A stretch of 64,000 nt of DNA, taken from the NCBI RefSeq assembly GCF_030503735.1, contig NZ_CP073096.1, positions 1,116,001 through 1,180,000 of the forward strand. The letters run 5' to 3'. Shown in pieces: positions 20,097 through 28,597 of the stretch. The notes below the pieces were generated by a model. That model saw only the letters and a list, made by a program, of their open reading frames with translations. It did not search any database and was not told where the DNA came from. The first letter of the stretch is position 1; every line of letters starts with the position of its first letter. Origin of the DNA: Corynebacterium tuberculostearicum. GTDB lineage: Bacteria > Actinomycetota > Actinomycetes > Mycobacteriales > Mycobacteriaceae. Made by a program: the position numbers and the translations under genes.

Positions 20097-20810
20097 ATGA
20101 ATTATGAAGTCTCCTTTGAGCACGTCTCCAAGTCTTTTGGGCCTCACATGGTTTTGCGCGACGTAGATTTTCGCATCGCGCCTGGTCGTGTCCACGCCTT
20201 ATTGGGACGCAATGGCGCCGGAAAATCTACGCTCTTTTCGATCTTTTTAGGCCTGCTCTCCGCCGATTCCGGGATGGTTAAAGTAGATGGCGTTCCCTGG
20301 TCTCGTGAAGTCCTCGACCACATTGGTGCCTCCGTCAACGGCCCTGCCTTTTACGGGCATCTCTCTGCTGCAGCCAATCTTCGCGTACATACTAGATTGC
20401 TCGGGCTGCCGGAGGCTGAGGTCGACCGCGTGCTCTCCATCTCCGGTCTCAGCGAAGTTGGTTCCAAAAAGGCAAAGTCTTTTTCTACCGGTATGAAGGC
20501 ACGCCTCGCCTTGGCCCAGGCTCTCCTAGGCGATCCAGAAATCCTTGTGCTGGATGAACCACAAAATGGCCTTGATCCGCAAGGCATTGTAGAATTGCGG
20601 AACCTCTTGCAAAAGCTTGCTTCTGTCGGCCACACCGTAATCGTGAGCTCACATCAGCTCGGCGAGGTTGTCCATCTAGCCCAAGACATCACCATCCTTG
20701 CTGAGGGTTCCATTCGCTATTCCGGCGCACTGGAGAACTTGGCTCCCAGTGGACAACTTGAAGCAGAATTTTTCCGCCTGACGTCTCCGGATGGTGAGCG
20801 CCATGTTTAA
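20097..20810 (+). CDS. ABC-2-type exporter ATP-binding protein
   Basis: The 237-residue ATPase has Walker A GRNGAGKST (37-45), the degenerate signature FSTGMKARLALAQ that is typical of drug/bacteriocin-export ATPases, Walker B ILVLDEP (148-154) and an H-loop (SSHQLGE). The family energises export of lantibiotics, antibiotics or lipids. It pairs with the overlapping permease gene and lies behind a two-component system, a layout common for inducible peptide-antibiotic resistance modules. The substrate is unknown. Confidence 0.92.
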   Translation: MNYEVSFEHVSKSFGPHMVLRDVDFRIAPGRVHALLGRNGAGKSTLFSIFLGLLSADSGMVKVDGVPWSREVLDHIGASVNGPAFYGHLSAAANLRVHTRLLGLPEAEVDRVLSISGLSEVGSKKAKSFSTGMKARLALAQALLGDPEILVLDEPQNGLDPQGIVELRNLLQKLASVGHTVIVSSHQLGEVVHLAQDITILAEGSIRYSGALENLAPSGQLEAEFFRLTSPDGERHV

Positions 20811-22293
20811 GCGCTACCTTTCCGCCGAGCTCCTGCGCAGCCGCGGTAGCGCGCTGCAATGGCTCCCGCTCCTAGCCATACCGCTCGTGGTGATGACCGT
20901 ACTATTTTCCTCCTTTGCTTCCTCCGCGAAGGACGCTACTGGCGTCTTAGGATGGCAGTCCATGTTCATCACGGGCATGTATGCACCTCTCATTGCGCTT
21001 TTTGCCACTGTTCCCGAACACCGAGAGGCCCGTACCCGGAGCGGCGGAACGCTGTGGCGGCGAGTCAATCCTCACTATGAACAGGCATCCCGCTTTCTTG
21101 TCATTCTCACCAGCCTAGCGGCCTTCCATCTCCTGAATTTCGGGGTTTCCTGGGCAGTGGTCGCACTTCAAGGACGATCGAACCATCAATTGCTACTAGT
21201 AGCTGGAGTCTATTCCTTTCTGGGTGCCATCGGCATCGCCGGTTTCGCTGCAGCGAGTGCACGTCGTTGTGGTCTCGCCGCCGCGCTCGTAGCGGGTATT
21301 GTCTGGCAGGTAGTTAGTGTTCTACCGAGCATTGTCGAAGGCAATGCGTGGTGGGCTTTCCCGCCAGCATGGCCGTTGCGGCTATTACTTCCTGCACTGC
21401 GCATTCATCAGAATTCTGTTCCTCTCGATCCGGGAGATCCGCTGCTGCAAAAAAGTCCTGTGCCTGCTGCGGTGCTATGTCTCCTATTGGCGGTAGTCGG
21501 TGCTTGCTCAGCAATCCTTACTCCTCGCCGTACACGACCGCTTTCTCTGCTCCGCCGCGCGGAGGCACCTGCTACTACTGCCGCACCAACTACCGCTGCT
21601 GGAACTTGGACCCCCGCAGTTATACCTCGTGCAGCCGCTCGTTCCCGGCTTTTGGGCGCGGTGCGCGGACTTCACCGTGCCGCTTTGAACCCCGCACTCA
21701 TCGCCTGCCTAGCTTTAACCGCACTGGCTCTGGTTTTCCTCTCCGCTATCTACCCGCCCAGCTATGTAGAAGGATTCTTCCTCTTCCTATTGCTACCGGT
21801 AGGTGCGGGGACCCTGCCCGTGATGGTGTGGCCCCTTCTCGCGCCCTCGTGGCCTCTCAGTTATATTGAGTCGCGCTATAGCCCAATCGCACTTCTTTTG
21901 TGGCTTTTTGGCACTGTTGTGATCGTGTGTTCTGCCGCATCGTTCGCGATGGTCTGCTCTGGTGGTTCTGCCACGGCCGCAGCAGCACAGCTGCCTCTGG
22001 CTGTGGGGGTGGGCTTTGCCATCACGGTAGTTTCCCTAGTTATCGTGCTGCTTCTCGGTATTTTGAGCGCGCTCGCCTTCACTATCGTAGGCACGATAGT
22101 CTCCGTAACCCTCGGCGGTGATGTACTAGCCAAGACCTTCTTGTGGCTCCTTGCCTTTCCAACGTGGCCGATGAATGCCGATTCTCCTGGACGCTACACC
22201 GTCGCGGCGCTTCTGACGTTATTGATTGCTGTCGCTGCTTCATGGGCATCCGCACGGTTACTACGGACTACGGCTCTGCGACCCACAAGGTAG
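20803..22293 (+). CDS. ABC-2-type permease subunit, large
   Basis: The roughly 496-residue membrane protein has about 12 hydrophobic segments in two halves joined by a Pro/Thr/Ala-rich linker (EAPATTAAPTTAAGTW, about residues 250-270). It looks like two six-helix ABC-2 permease units fused, which would let it pair with the single preceding ATPase. ATG 20803 overlaps the ATPase gene by 8 bp; an ATG 12 bp earlier is possible. No homologue is recognised with confidence, so the assignment rests on topology and context. It is convergent with gapX, with a terminator between. Confidence 0.75.
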   Translation: MFKRYLSAELLRSRGSALQWLPLLAIPLVVMTVLFSSFASSAKDATGVLGWQSMFITGMYAPLIALFATVPEHREARTRSGGTLWRRVNPHYEQASRFLVILTSLAAFHLLNFGVSWAVVALQGRSNHQLLLVAGVYSFLGAIGIAGFAAASARRCGLAAALVAGIVWQVVSVLPSIVEGNAWWAFPPAWPLRLLLPALRIHQNSVPLDPGDPLLQKSPVPAAVLCLLLAVVGACSAILTPRRTRPLSLLRRAEAPATTAAPTTAAGTWTPAVIPRAAARSRLLGAVRGLHRAALNPALIACLALTALALVFLSAIYPPSYVEGFFLFLLLPVGAGTLPVMVWPLLAPSWPLSYIESRYSPIALLLWLFGTVVIVCSAASFAMVCSGGSATAAAAQLPLAVGVGFAITVVSLVIVLLLGILSALAFTIVGTIVSVTLGGDVLAKTFLWLLAFPTWPMNADSPGRYTVAALLTLLIAVAASWASARLLRTTALRPTR

Positions 22294-22397
22294 ATACGCT
22301 ACAAAGCAGCCACAATATCGGGCGCTTCGGTCCGTTTTGGGTTAAGAACGCGGCTGCAATATCGGCCCAGCGCCGGGGCATAAGGATAAAACGACTA

Positions 22398-22422
22398 AAG
22401 CCCGCGGTTAAGCCGCGGGCTT
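22398..22422 (-). terminator. Rho-independent terminator of gapX
   Basis: A 10-bp GC-rich stem (AAGCCCGCGG at 22398-22407 with CCGCGGGCTT at 22413-22422) and a 5-nt loop, followed on the minus strand by TTTAG. It lies 14 bp after the gapX stop and may also serve the convergent ABC operon. Confidence 0.82.
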
Positions 22423-22435
22423 GGGCTAGGTGTGC

Positions 22436-23899
22436 TTAAAGCTCAGCAGGAGATACGCGCTTTGGCAGAACAACCGGACGGGAATCCGCCAGCTCTTCCA
22501 CAATTCGGACTACCTGGTTAGAATAGCCGAACTCGTTGTCGTACCAGACATAGAGCACGAGGTGCTTGCCGGAGGCAATGGTGGCTACACCATCGACAAT
22601 GCCGGCGTGAGTATTGCCGATGAAGTCAGAGGATACGACCTCCGGGGAGGCAATGTAGGAGATTTGCTGGCGCAGGTCAGAATGCAGGGAGACGTTGCGC
22701 AGGAAGTCATTGACCTCCTCGCGCTCTACTTCCTTTTCCAGTTCGAGGTTAAGCACAGCCATGGACACGTCCGGGGTAGGAACGCGAATGGCATTGCCGG
22801 TGAGCTTGCCTTCGAACTCCGGCAGGGCCTTAGCTACGGCCTTAGCAGCGCCGGTGGCGGTAAGCACCATGTTCAGGCCTGCGGCGCGGCCACGGCGATC
22901 GCCCTTGTGGTAGTTATCGATGAGGTTCTGGTCATTGGTAAACGAGTGCGCGGTCTCCACGTGGCCGTGGGTTACGCCGTAGCGGTCATTGATGACCTTG
23001 AGAACCGGGGTAATGCCGTTGGTGGTGCAGGATGCAGCGGAGAGAATTTGATCCTCATCGGCGATGTTGTCGTTATTGATGCCGTAGACGATGTTCTTGA
23101 TATCGCCCTTGCCCGGCGCGGTCAGCAGCACGCGGGAGATGCCCTTGGCCTTAAGGTGCTGAGACAGGCCCTCGCGGTCGCGCCACGCGCCGGTGTTATC
23201 TACCAAGATGGCGTTGTTGATGCCATAAGAGGTGTAGTCAATCTCGGACGGATCGTTTGCGTAAATCATCTGGATCTTGGTGCCATTGGCCCAGATGACC
23301 TCGTTTTCCTCGTCCACGGAGATGGTGCCGTTGAAAGCACCGTGGACGGAATCGCGGCGCAGCAAGGAAGCGCGCTTGAGGATGTCACCGTCGCCCTTCT
23401 TGCGCAGGACGATGCCGCGCAGGCGAACGCCACCATATGCTGCCTCGCGGGCGACGAGCAGGCGGGCCAACAGGCGGCCGATGCGGCCGAAGCCGTAGAG
23501 AACGACGTCGGTGGTCTCTAGGTCAACGCCAGCACCGACGATCTCGCACAGCTCGCCTTCCAAGTACATGCGAAGGTTTTCCTCGTTGGATTCCTCCCAC
23601 CCGAGGACCAAGCGGCCGAGGTCGACGCTTGCGGCGCCCAGGTTCATGTCTGCCAATTCCACCAAGATAGGCAGGGTCTCCGCCGTGGACAGGTGGCGCT
23701 GCGCGATGCGGCGGCCATAGCGGTGAGACTTGATGATGTCGATATCGGTCTGGCCCACCAGTGGGCGGCCGAAGATGGTGGTGACAACGTTATTGTTGCG
23801 GTGCAGCTGGTGGATGAGCGGAATCATCTGCTGCGCCAGCTCGAGGCGCTCGTTCCAATCATCATGGCCAACATGTGCGTTCGCAGTCACGTAATTCAT
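22436..23899 (-). CDS. gapX: Glyceraldehyde-3-phosphate dehydrogenase, long GapX/GapB type
   Basis: The 487-residue enzyme has an N-terminal extension of about 130 residues before the usual Rossmann start (LYGFGRIGR, 134-142), as in the long corynebacterial GAPDH (GapX/GapB) that is distinct from glycolytic GapA. The catalytic cysteine is C291 in SAASCTTNG. It oxidises or reduces glyceraldehyde-3-phosphate/1,3-bisphosphoglycerate. The long form has been linked to NADP use and gluconeogenesis, but cofactor choice cannot be settled here. It stands alone with its own terminator, upstream of a convergent ABC exporter. Confidence 0.9.
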   Translation of the reverse strand: MNYVTANAHVGHDDWNERLELAQQMIPLIHQLHRNNNVVTTIFGRPLVGQTDIDIIKSHRYGRRIAQRHLSTAETLPILVELADMNLGAASVDLGRLVLGWEESNEENLRMYLEGELCEIVGAGVDLETTDVVLYGFGRIGRLLARLLVAREAAYGGVRLRGIVLRKKGDGDILKRASLLRRDSVHGAFNGTISVDEENEVIWANGTKIQMIYANDPSEIDYTSYGINNAILVDNTGAWRDREGLSQHLKAKGISRVLLTAPGKGDIKNIVYGINNDNIADEDQILSAASCTTNGITPVLKVINDRYGVTHGHVETAHSFTNDQNLIDNYHKGDRRGRAAGLNMVLTATGAAKAVAKALPEFEGKLTGNAIRVPTPDVSMAVLNLELEKEVEREEVNDFLRNVSLHSDLRQQISYIASPEVVSSDFIGNTHAGIVDGVATIASGKHLVLYVWYDNEFGYSNQVVRIVEELADSRPVVLPKRVSPAEL

Positions 23900-23954
23900 T
23901 CCTTTTCTGTCACGGGGGTGGCATTAAATCTTCAAACATAAATATTAGCGCCTA

Positions 23955-24938
23955 CTACTGTGGGTTTTGGCATAGTTCGTTCAGGATGTTGGCCACAGTA
24001 CCCCCGTTTATTTTCTCCACTTCGGTTCCTACGAGGCAATAAGCTACGGCATCATCGTGCTGCGCACGGCGTTCCTTAAGCACAGGATTCAAGAGCGGAT
24101 AAACCGGTGAAAGGTTGGGATGACTGCGGGTGTACTGAGTTTCTAGTCCACGGGCAAAGCGGCCCGAGAAAGCACGGGTAGACACGGTCTGCCCGCCACG
24201 GCGCAGTAGCTGCCGGTTGTAGTCACTCGTTCCCGCCTCTTCGGTGAGCAAAAATGCGGAACCGCAGGAACATGCGCCGACGCCGTCCCAGGACATAGCG
24301 GTGGCTATATCGTCTGCGGTGCGCAGGCCGCCAGCAGCGATGAGAGGAAGATCAGGGGCTGCGGTGTGCACGTCGGACACTAGCTCTTCTAAGTCCCGGG
24401 AATCGGGAGTCGCGGCTAAGTCCCAGGTTCCGCGATGGCCGCCGGCGGCCGGGCCCTGGACGCAGAGCACGTCGACGCCCCGACGTGCAGTCGCAGTTGC
24501 CTCCGCAGAAGTGGTGACGGTGGTCCAGGCCTCTGCGCCCGCGGCGTGGATTCGCTCTATCTGTTCGGGTGTGAAGGTTCCAAACATGGACCACACCACG
24601 CGGGCGCCACCGCGCAGCGCTAGATCCAGCTTCTCCGCAAAGCCAAAGGAGTAATCGGGATCGGGCAATGGTTGGTTTTCTGCTTGCGCCAGCTCGCGTG
24701 CAGCGGTACGTTGCGCCCCGGAAAGCGGCTGTTGTGGGCAAAAGAGGTTTACTCCAAACGGAATGCCGGCACACTGGTCAATCTGTGTGCGGGCAGTGTC
24801 TATGCTCGCAGAGCCCACGCCTAAGGTGCCAAAAGAGCCGGCGGCATGGGCGGCGCGCACTAGTTCCGGGGTGGTGGGACCGCCGGCCATGGGCGCGGGG
24901 ATTACGCTACGGGAAAGGGAGCTAATAACCTGACTCAT
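23955..24938 (-). CDS. Nitronate monooxygenase (2-nitropropane dioxygenase family)
   Basis: The 327-residue FMN-dependent TIM-barrel enzyme carries the family motif VQGPAAGGHRGT, APMAGG near the N-terminus (residues 16-21), and the phosphate-binding LIAAGGLRTADDIATAM. These enzymes oxidise alkyl nitronates such as propionate-3-nitronate; some relatives are enoyl-ACP reductases (FabK), but the GGHRGT form favours nitronate monooxygenase. It is divergent from the second pth, separated by 35 bp, and follows gapX on the same strand. Confidence 0.87.
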   Translation of the reverse strand: MSQVISSLSRSVIPAPMAGGPTTPELVRAAHAAGSFGTLGVGSASIDTARTQIDQCAGIPFGVNLFCPQQPLSGAQRTAARELAQAENQPLPDPDYSFGFAEKLDLALRGGARVVWSMFGTFTPEQIERIHAAGAEAWTTVTTSAEATATARRGVDVLCVQGPAAGGHRGTWDLAATPDSRDLEELVSDVHTAAPDLPLIAAGGLRTADDIATAMSWDGVGACSCGSAFLLTEEAGTSDYNRQLLRRGGQTVSTRAFSGRFARGLETQYTRSHPNLSPVYPLLNPVLKERRAQHDDAVAYCLVGTEVEKINGGTVANILNELCQNPQ

Positions 24939-24973
24939 AGCACCCCACCCTACTGAGAGAGGAAGCTAGTGCA

Positions 24974-25621
24974 GTGGCACCTTTAGGAGATTTTTTCGCG
25001 CGGTTCTTTGGCTCGAGGAATAAACCCACACCAGGCCTCAATCCGGACGAGCTAGAGGCCGAGTGGCTTATTGTGGGCTTGGGCAATCCCGGCGCGAAGT
25101 ACGCCGCTACCCGCCACAATGTGGGCTATATGGCCATCGATGATCTTCTCGCGACTGGTGGAAATGTCCTCGAGCCGGTGCGCGGCATGGATGTCCAGGT
25201 AGCACCGCTAACATGGGAGGGCCGAAAGGTGCTTGCCGTGCGTGCGAGCACATTCATGAATCTTTCTGGCGAACCAATTGCGCCATTGGCCCAGCACTTG
25301 GATATCGCTCCCGATCACGTCATTGTTCTCCACGATGAGCTGGATCTTCCGGCCAATAAGATCCGGATCAAGCAGGGCGGAAATGAAAATGGGCACAACG
25401 GACTCAAGTCGCTCACGGAGCGCTTGGGCACCCGCGACTATCTGCGCGTGCGCATTGGTATTGCCCGACCACCCAAGGGATCGCCCATTCCGGATTACGT
25501 ATTGGGCCCCGTGGATGCGGGCGCCGGCTTTGATGACGCCATCGCCACCGCGGCCGAGGCCGCCCACCTCATCGTGACAGACGGGTTAAGCAAGGCCCAG
25601 AACCAGATCCACTCGCGCTAG
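24974..25621 (+). CDS. pth: Peptidyl-tRNA hydrolase (second of two)
   Basis: The 215-residue paralogue of the pth at 15790 begins at GTG 24974, with GAGAGGAAG upstream. A 25-residue extension (FFARFFGSRNKPTPG) precedes the Pth core. The active-site residues are intact: GLGNPGAKYAATRHNVGY (catalytic His), FMNLSGEP, VLHDELDLP (catalytic Asp) and GGNENGHNGLKS. The role is the same as for the first copy. The stop codon TAG overlaps the opposite-strand stop of the K+ channel gene in the shared tetramer CTAG. Confidence 0.95.
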   Translation: MAPLGDFFARFFGSRNKPTPGLNPDELEAEWLIVGLGNPGAKYAATRHNVGYMAIDDLLATGGNVLEPVRGMDVQVAPLTWEGRKVLAVRASTFMNLSGEPIAPLAQHLDIAPDHVIVLHDELDLPANKIRIKQGGNENGHNGLKSLTERLGTRDYLRVRIGIARPPKGSPIPDYVLGPVDAGAGFDDAIATAAEAAHLIVTDGLSKAQNQIHSR

Positions 25622-26310
25622 CACTGGGAAAATTTTTCTAGGGCCTGGGGGCTGCCGGCGGCGACGATGAAATCGGTGGGGGTGAGCTCGGTGGCGTCGG
25701 CAAGCGGGGCCCACTCCCCTTCCGCGCGGCGCACAGAGACCAATTGCACGCGGTGCGTGCGCCAGATGGCAGAAAGGTCGAGCGGCCGGCCCACCAATGA
25801 ACTAGGAACGGCCATCTGGGTCACGCCATAATCAGTGGCAATCTCCGCAAAATCACGGAAACGCCCGCCCAACAAGTAAGCCACGCGGCGGCCAGTATCA
25901 CGCTCTGGCCGGATGACATGGTGGGTACCAATCTGGCTGAGAATACGCGCATGTGCCTCCGAATCAGCCTTGGCCCAGATGTCTTTGACGCCCAACTCCA
26001 CCAGATTGGACGCGGTGAGGATGGAATCTTCCAAATGGGAGCCGATGGCGACAATGACGCGCTCGACCTCCTCCACGCCCAGCTGGCGCAAGGCCTCTGG
26101 GTCAGTGGTATCGGCCGCAATGGTCTCGGTGAGGTAGGGAGCTTCTTCGCGCACGCGCTTTTCGCTGGAGTCGATGCCGAGGACCTCAACGCCATTGGCC
26201 ATCAGCTCATGAGCAAGCGAGGAACCAAATCGGCCTAACCCAATAACGACGACGGGTGGAATATCGATGCCGGCGCGGGAGCGTCCCAGCGCCTTGAGAA
26301 TATTAGCCAA
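25618..26310 (-). CDS. TrkA/KtrA-type K+ uptake regulatory subunit (RCK domains)
   Basis: The 230-residue peripheral membrane protein has an N-terminal RCK_N nucleotide-binding domain (VVVIGLGRFGSSLA, then an acidic residue in GIDSSE) and a C-terminal RCK_C domain (about residues 145-230). It gates the membrane channel encoded just upstream by binding NAD(H)/ATP, and in many actinobacteria and firmicutes also c-di-AMP. It overlaps the channel gene by 8 bp, so the two are translated together. Confidence 0.9.
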   Translation of the reverse strand: MANILKALGRSRAGIDIPPVVVIGLGRFGSSLAHELMANGVEVLGIDSSEKRVREEAPYLTETIAADTTDPEALRQLGVEEVERVIVAIGSHLEDSILTASNLVELGVKDIWAKADSEAHARILSQIGTHHVIRPERDTGRRVAYLLGGRFRDFAEIATDYGVTQMAVPSSLVGRPLDLSAIWRTHRVQLVSVRRAEGEWAPLADATELTPTDFIVAAGSPQALEKFSQC

Positions 26311-27655
26311 GGAACGGCCTTTCTTCGGGGTAGCTAAAACGCCGGCTGACGGATTTTGCCGCCAGCGCCGCTACCAGGGTGGTTGGGCCAACACGGCCCA
26401 GGTACATGATGAGACACAGCACTATCTGCGAGGGTGCAGATAGGCTCGCGGTAATACCAGTGGACAAGCCCACAGTAGCGAAAGCGGAGAGCACTTCGAA
26501 GGACACCTGATCACCGCTAAACTCCGGATCGAAAAAGCGCAGCGCCGCCACGCCCAGCGTGACTACCATGACCCCGGCAAAGCTCAGCGCCAGCGCCTGG
26601 CGGGTCACCGACCGCGGAAGGCTACGGTGCCCAATGGTGGTGGTTTCCCGGCCCGTAAATTCTGCTGCCATGGCAGCCAAGAGCACGCAGGCGGTGGTGA
26701 CTTTAATGCCGCCGGCCGTACCGGCCGAGCCACCACCGATGAACATCAAAATGTCGGTGCCCATCAGTGTAATGGGGTGTGCCTGGCCATAATCGATGGC
26801 ATTAAACCCCGCCGTGCGCGGAGAAGCGCCGGCAAAGAAAGAGTTGAGCAACTTATCCCCCAGCGACATCGAGGACAAAAGCCCGGTCCACTCCATGCAT
26901 GCGAAAAAGACGCCGCCGGCGAGCAAGAGCACCATTGTGGCCGTTAGGGTCATGCGGGCGGTAATTGAAATTCGGTGCACCACGTGACGGTCGCGCCGCA
27001 CCAAGCGCACCAGCTCCGCCCATACGGGAAAGCCCAAGCCGCCGCCTATCAGCGCGCCGGCCAAGGGCAATAGAATCCAGGCATCGGAGACAAAGGGCAC
27101 CAAGTTATCGCTATTGGTGCTAAAACCCGCGTTATTGAAGGCGGAGACGGCATGGAAGATGCCCTCCCACACAGCACGCGGAAAGGAGTGACCGTAGCCA
27201 ATCATCAAACGCGCAGCCACAATGACGGCGATGATGCTCTCAGCTACCGCGGTAAATGCGAAGGTAAAAATCAGCGTCTTACGGATACCACCGGGGGCGA
27301 TAGGGCGTCCCTCATAAGCGCCGGTTTTGCGCGCCTTAAAGCTAATCCGGCCGGTAAATAGCAGGCCAGATAGCGAAGCGAGCGACATGATGCCCAGGCC
27401 GCCCAGTTGTATAAGCCCCAAGATGATGACCTGGCCGGCCGGGCTCCAAAAACTGCCGGTATCCACCACGATGAGGCCGGTAAGCGAGACCGCAGACGTA
27501 GCAGTAAACAAGGCAGACAGGAAGGAAGCGCGGGCGGTGCCGGCCTCGGCGAACGGCAGCATGAGCAAAACCGTTCCCACCAGAATCAGCACAAGGAAGC
27601 CAGCCGCGGTCAATCGCGCCGGGCCCCACTGCCGTATGGAAAGCAAACGTTTCAC
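26303..27655 (-). CDS. TrkH/KtrB-type K+ uptake channel subunit
   Basis: The roughly 450-residue membrane protein has four pore-loop repeats of the SKT superfamily with filter-like turns (for example TAVSLTG, FNNAGFSTNS, PRTAGFNAID, TVGLSTGI). It imports K+, probably Na+-coupled as in KtrB. A longer reading frame starts at 27838 but overlaps the divergent SDR gene. GTG 27655 (VKRLLSIRQW) is preferred, because TATACT (27663-27668, minus strand) ends 7 nt upstream and suggests a leaderless mRNA. It forms an operon with the overlapping RCK subunit. Confidence 0.88.
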   Translation of the reverse strand: MKRLLSIRQWGPARLTAAGFLVLILVGTVLLMLPFAEAGTARASFLSALFTATSAVSLTGLIVVDTGSFWSPAGQVIILGLIQLGGLGIMSLASLSGLLFTGRISFKARKTGAYEGRPIAPGGIRKTLIFTFAFTAVAESIIAVIVAARLMIGYGHSFPRAVWEGIFHAVSAFNNAGFSTNSDNLVPFVSDAWILLPLAGALIGGGLGFPVWAELVRLVRRDRHVVHRISITARMTLTATMVLLLAGGVFFACMEWTGLLSSMSLGDKLLNSFFAGASPRTAGFNAIDYGQAHPITLMGTDILMFIGGGSAGTAGGIKVTTACVLLAAMAAEFTGRETTTIGHRSLPRSVTRQALALSFAGVMVVTLGVAALRFFDPEFSGDQVSFEVLSAFATVGLSTGITASLSAPSQIVLCLIMYLGRVGPTTLVAALAAKSVSRRFSYPEERPFLG

Positions 27656-27662
27656 CAGCGGA

Positions 27663-27668
27663 AGTATA
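27663..27668 (-). promoter_or_regulatory. -10 hexamer of the K+ uptake operon
   Basis: TATACT on the minus strand, 7 nt before GTG 27655. No ribosome binding site is visible, so a leaderless start is likely. This is inferred from spacing only. Confidence 0.5.
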
Positions 27669-27736
27669 GACCTGCTTTCGACGCAGGGAAACTGCTGGCC
27701 GGCACTAACCCTCGGTGGACGGTTAGCATTGGTGTT

Positions 27737-28573
27737 ATGACTTCGCCAAATAGCACTGCCAAGACCATTGTGATTACCGGCGCATCCGGCGGGTTGGGGG
27801 CCGCGGCAGCTCGTCAGTTGCACCGCACCCGGCCGCAAGACAACCTGGTTATCATCGGCCGCAATCCGGAAAAGACCCGCGCGATGGCCGAGGAAGTCGA
27901 AGGCCAGTACTTCCTAGCGGACTTCGAATCCCTGGGCCAGGTACGCCGCTTGGCACAGGATTTGGAAGGCTTAGAGCACATCCACGCCTTGGGCAATAAT
28001 GCTGGCGGCATTTTCGATGGCCCCTCCACCACCGCCGATGGATTTGAGCGCACCTGGCAGGTCAACGTGGTCGCGCCTTTTCTATTGACCTCGCTGCTAC
28101 GGGATAAGCTGCGCGCGGATAACGCGAACGTGGTCCAAACAGCTTCCCTAGCCAATTTCCTTATGTCTAAATTCGACCTCAGCGATCCCACTACGCTGGA
28201 GCACTTTAGCCCTGAGCGCGCCTACGGCAACGCCAAGTTGGGTGATATCCTGCTCACCCGCTATTTCGATGCCCACGGGCTTAATGCGGTCTCCTTCCAC
28301 CCTGGAGTGCTGGCGACAGAATTTTCCAAGTCTTCTACTGGCTTAATGTCCAAAATGTATTCTGGGCTGATTGGCAAGACCTTTGGCAAGCCTGCGGAAG
28401 GTGGCGATAACCTCGCCTACTATTTGACAGGCACCGAGGGAATCCACTTTGAATCCGGCGAATACTACAACGATAAACGCAAACCCGGCCTGCAGCGCCC
28501 CATTGCAAAGAAGCTATCCGTAGCCCGCCGCGTCTTTGATGATCTGGGGCGCCGCCTCAATGTGGAGTGGTAG
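27737..28573 (+). CDS. Short-chain dehydrogenase/reductase
   Basis: The 278-residue NAD(P)-dependent SDR has the cofactor motif TGASGGLGAAAA (about 14-25), the NNAGG motif in LGNNAGGIF, and a YGNAK active-site lysine/tyrosine pair (YxxxK form: ERAYGNAKL). It is closest in layout to retinol-dehydrogenase/WWOX-like classical SDRs. The substrate is unknown. ATG 27737 is used; a -10-like TAGCAT ends 7 nt before it. It is divergent from the K+ operon, and prfC starts 24 bp downstream. Confidence 0.85.
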   Translation: MTSPNSTAKTIVITGASGGLGAAAARQLHRTRPQDNLVIIGRNPEKTRAMAEEVEGQYFLADFESLGQVRRLAQDLEGLEHIHALGNNAGGIFDGPSTTADGFERTWQVNVVAPFLLTSLLRDKLRADNANVVQTASLANFLMSKFDLSDPTTLEHFSPERAYGNAKLGDILLTRYFDAHGLNAVSFHPGVLATEFSKSSTGLMSKMYSGLIGKTFGKPAEGGDNLAYYLTGTEGIHFESGEYYNDKRKPGLQRPIAKKLSVARRVFDDLGRRLNVEW

Positions 28574-28597
28574 CGGGAAACCACTAGACTATGCCGC

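Noticed and set aside
22430..23521. A 363-residue open frame on the plus strand opposite gapX
   Set aside because: It is antisense to a full-length GAPDH and contains no recognisable motif.
27407..27736. An N-terminal extension of the SDR protein
   Set aside because: It runs through the divergent K+ channel coding region; ATG 27737 begins the normal SDR fold.
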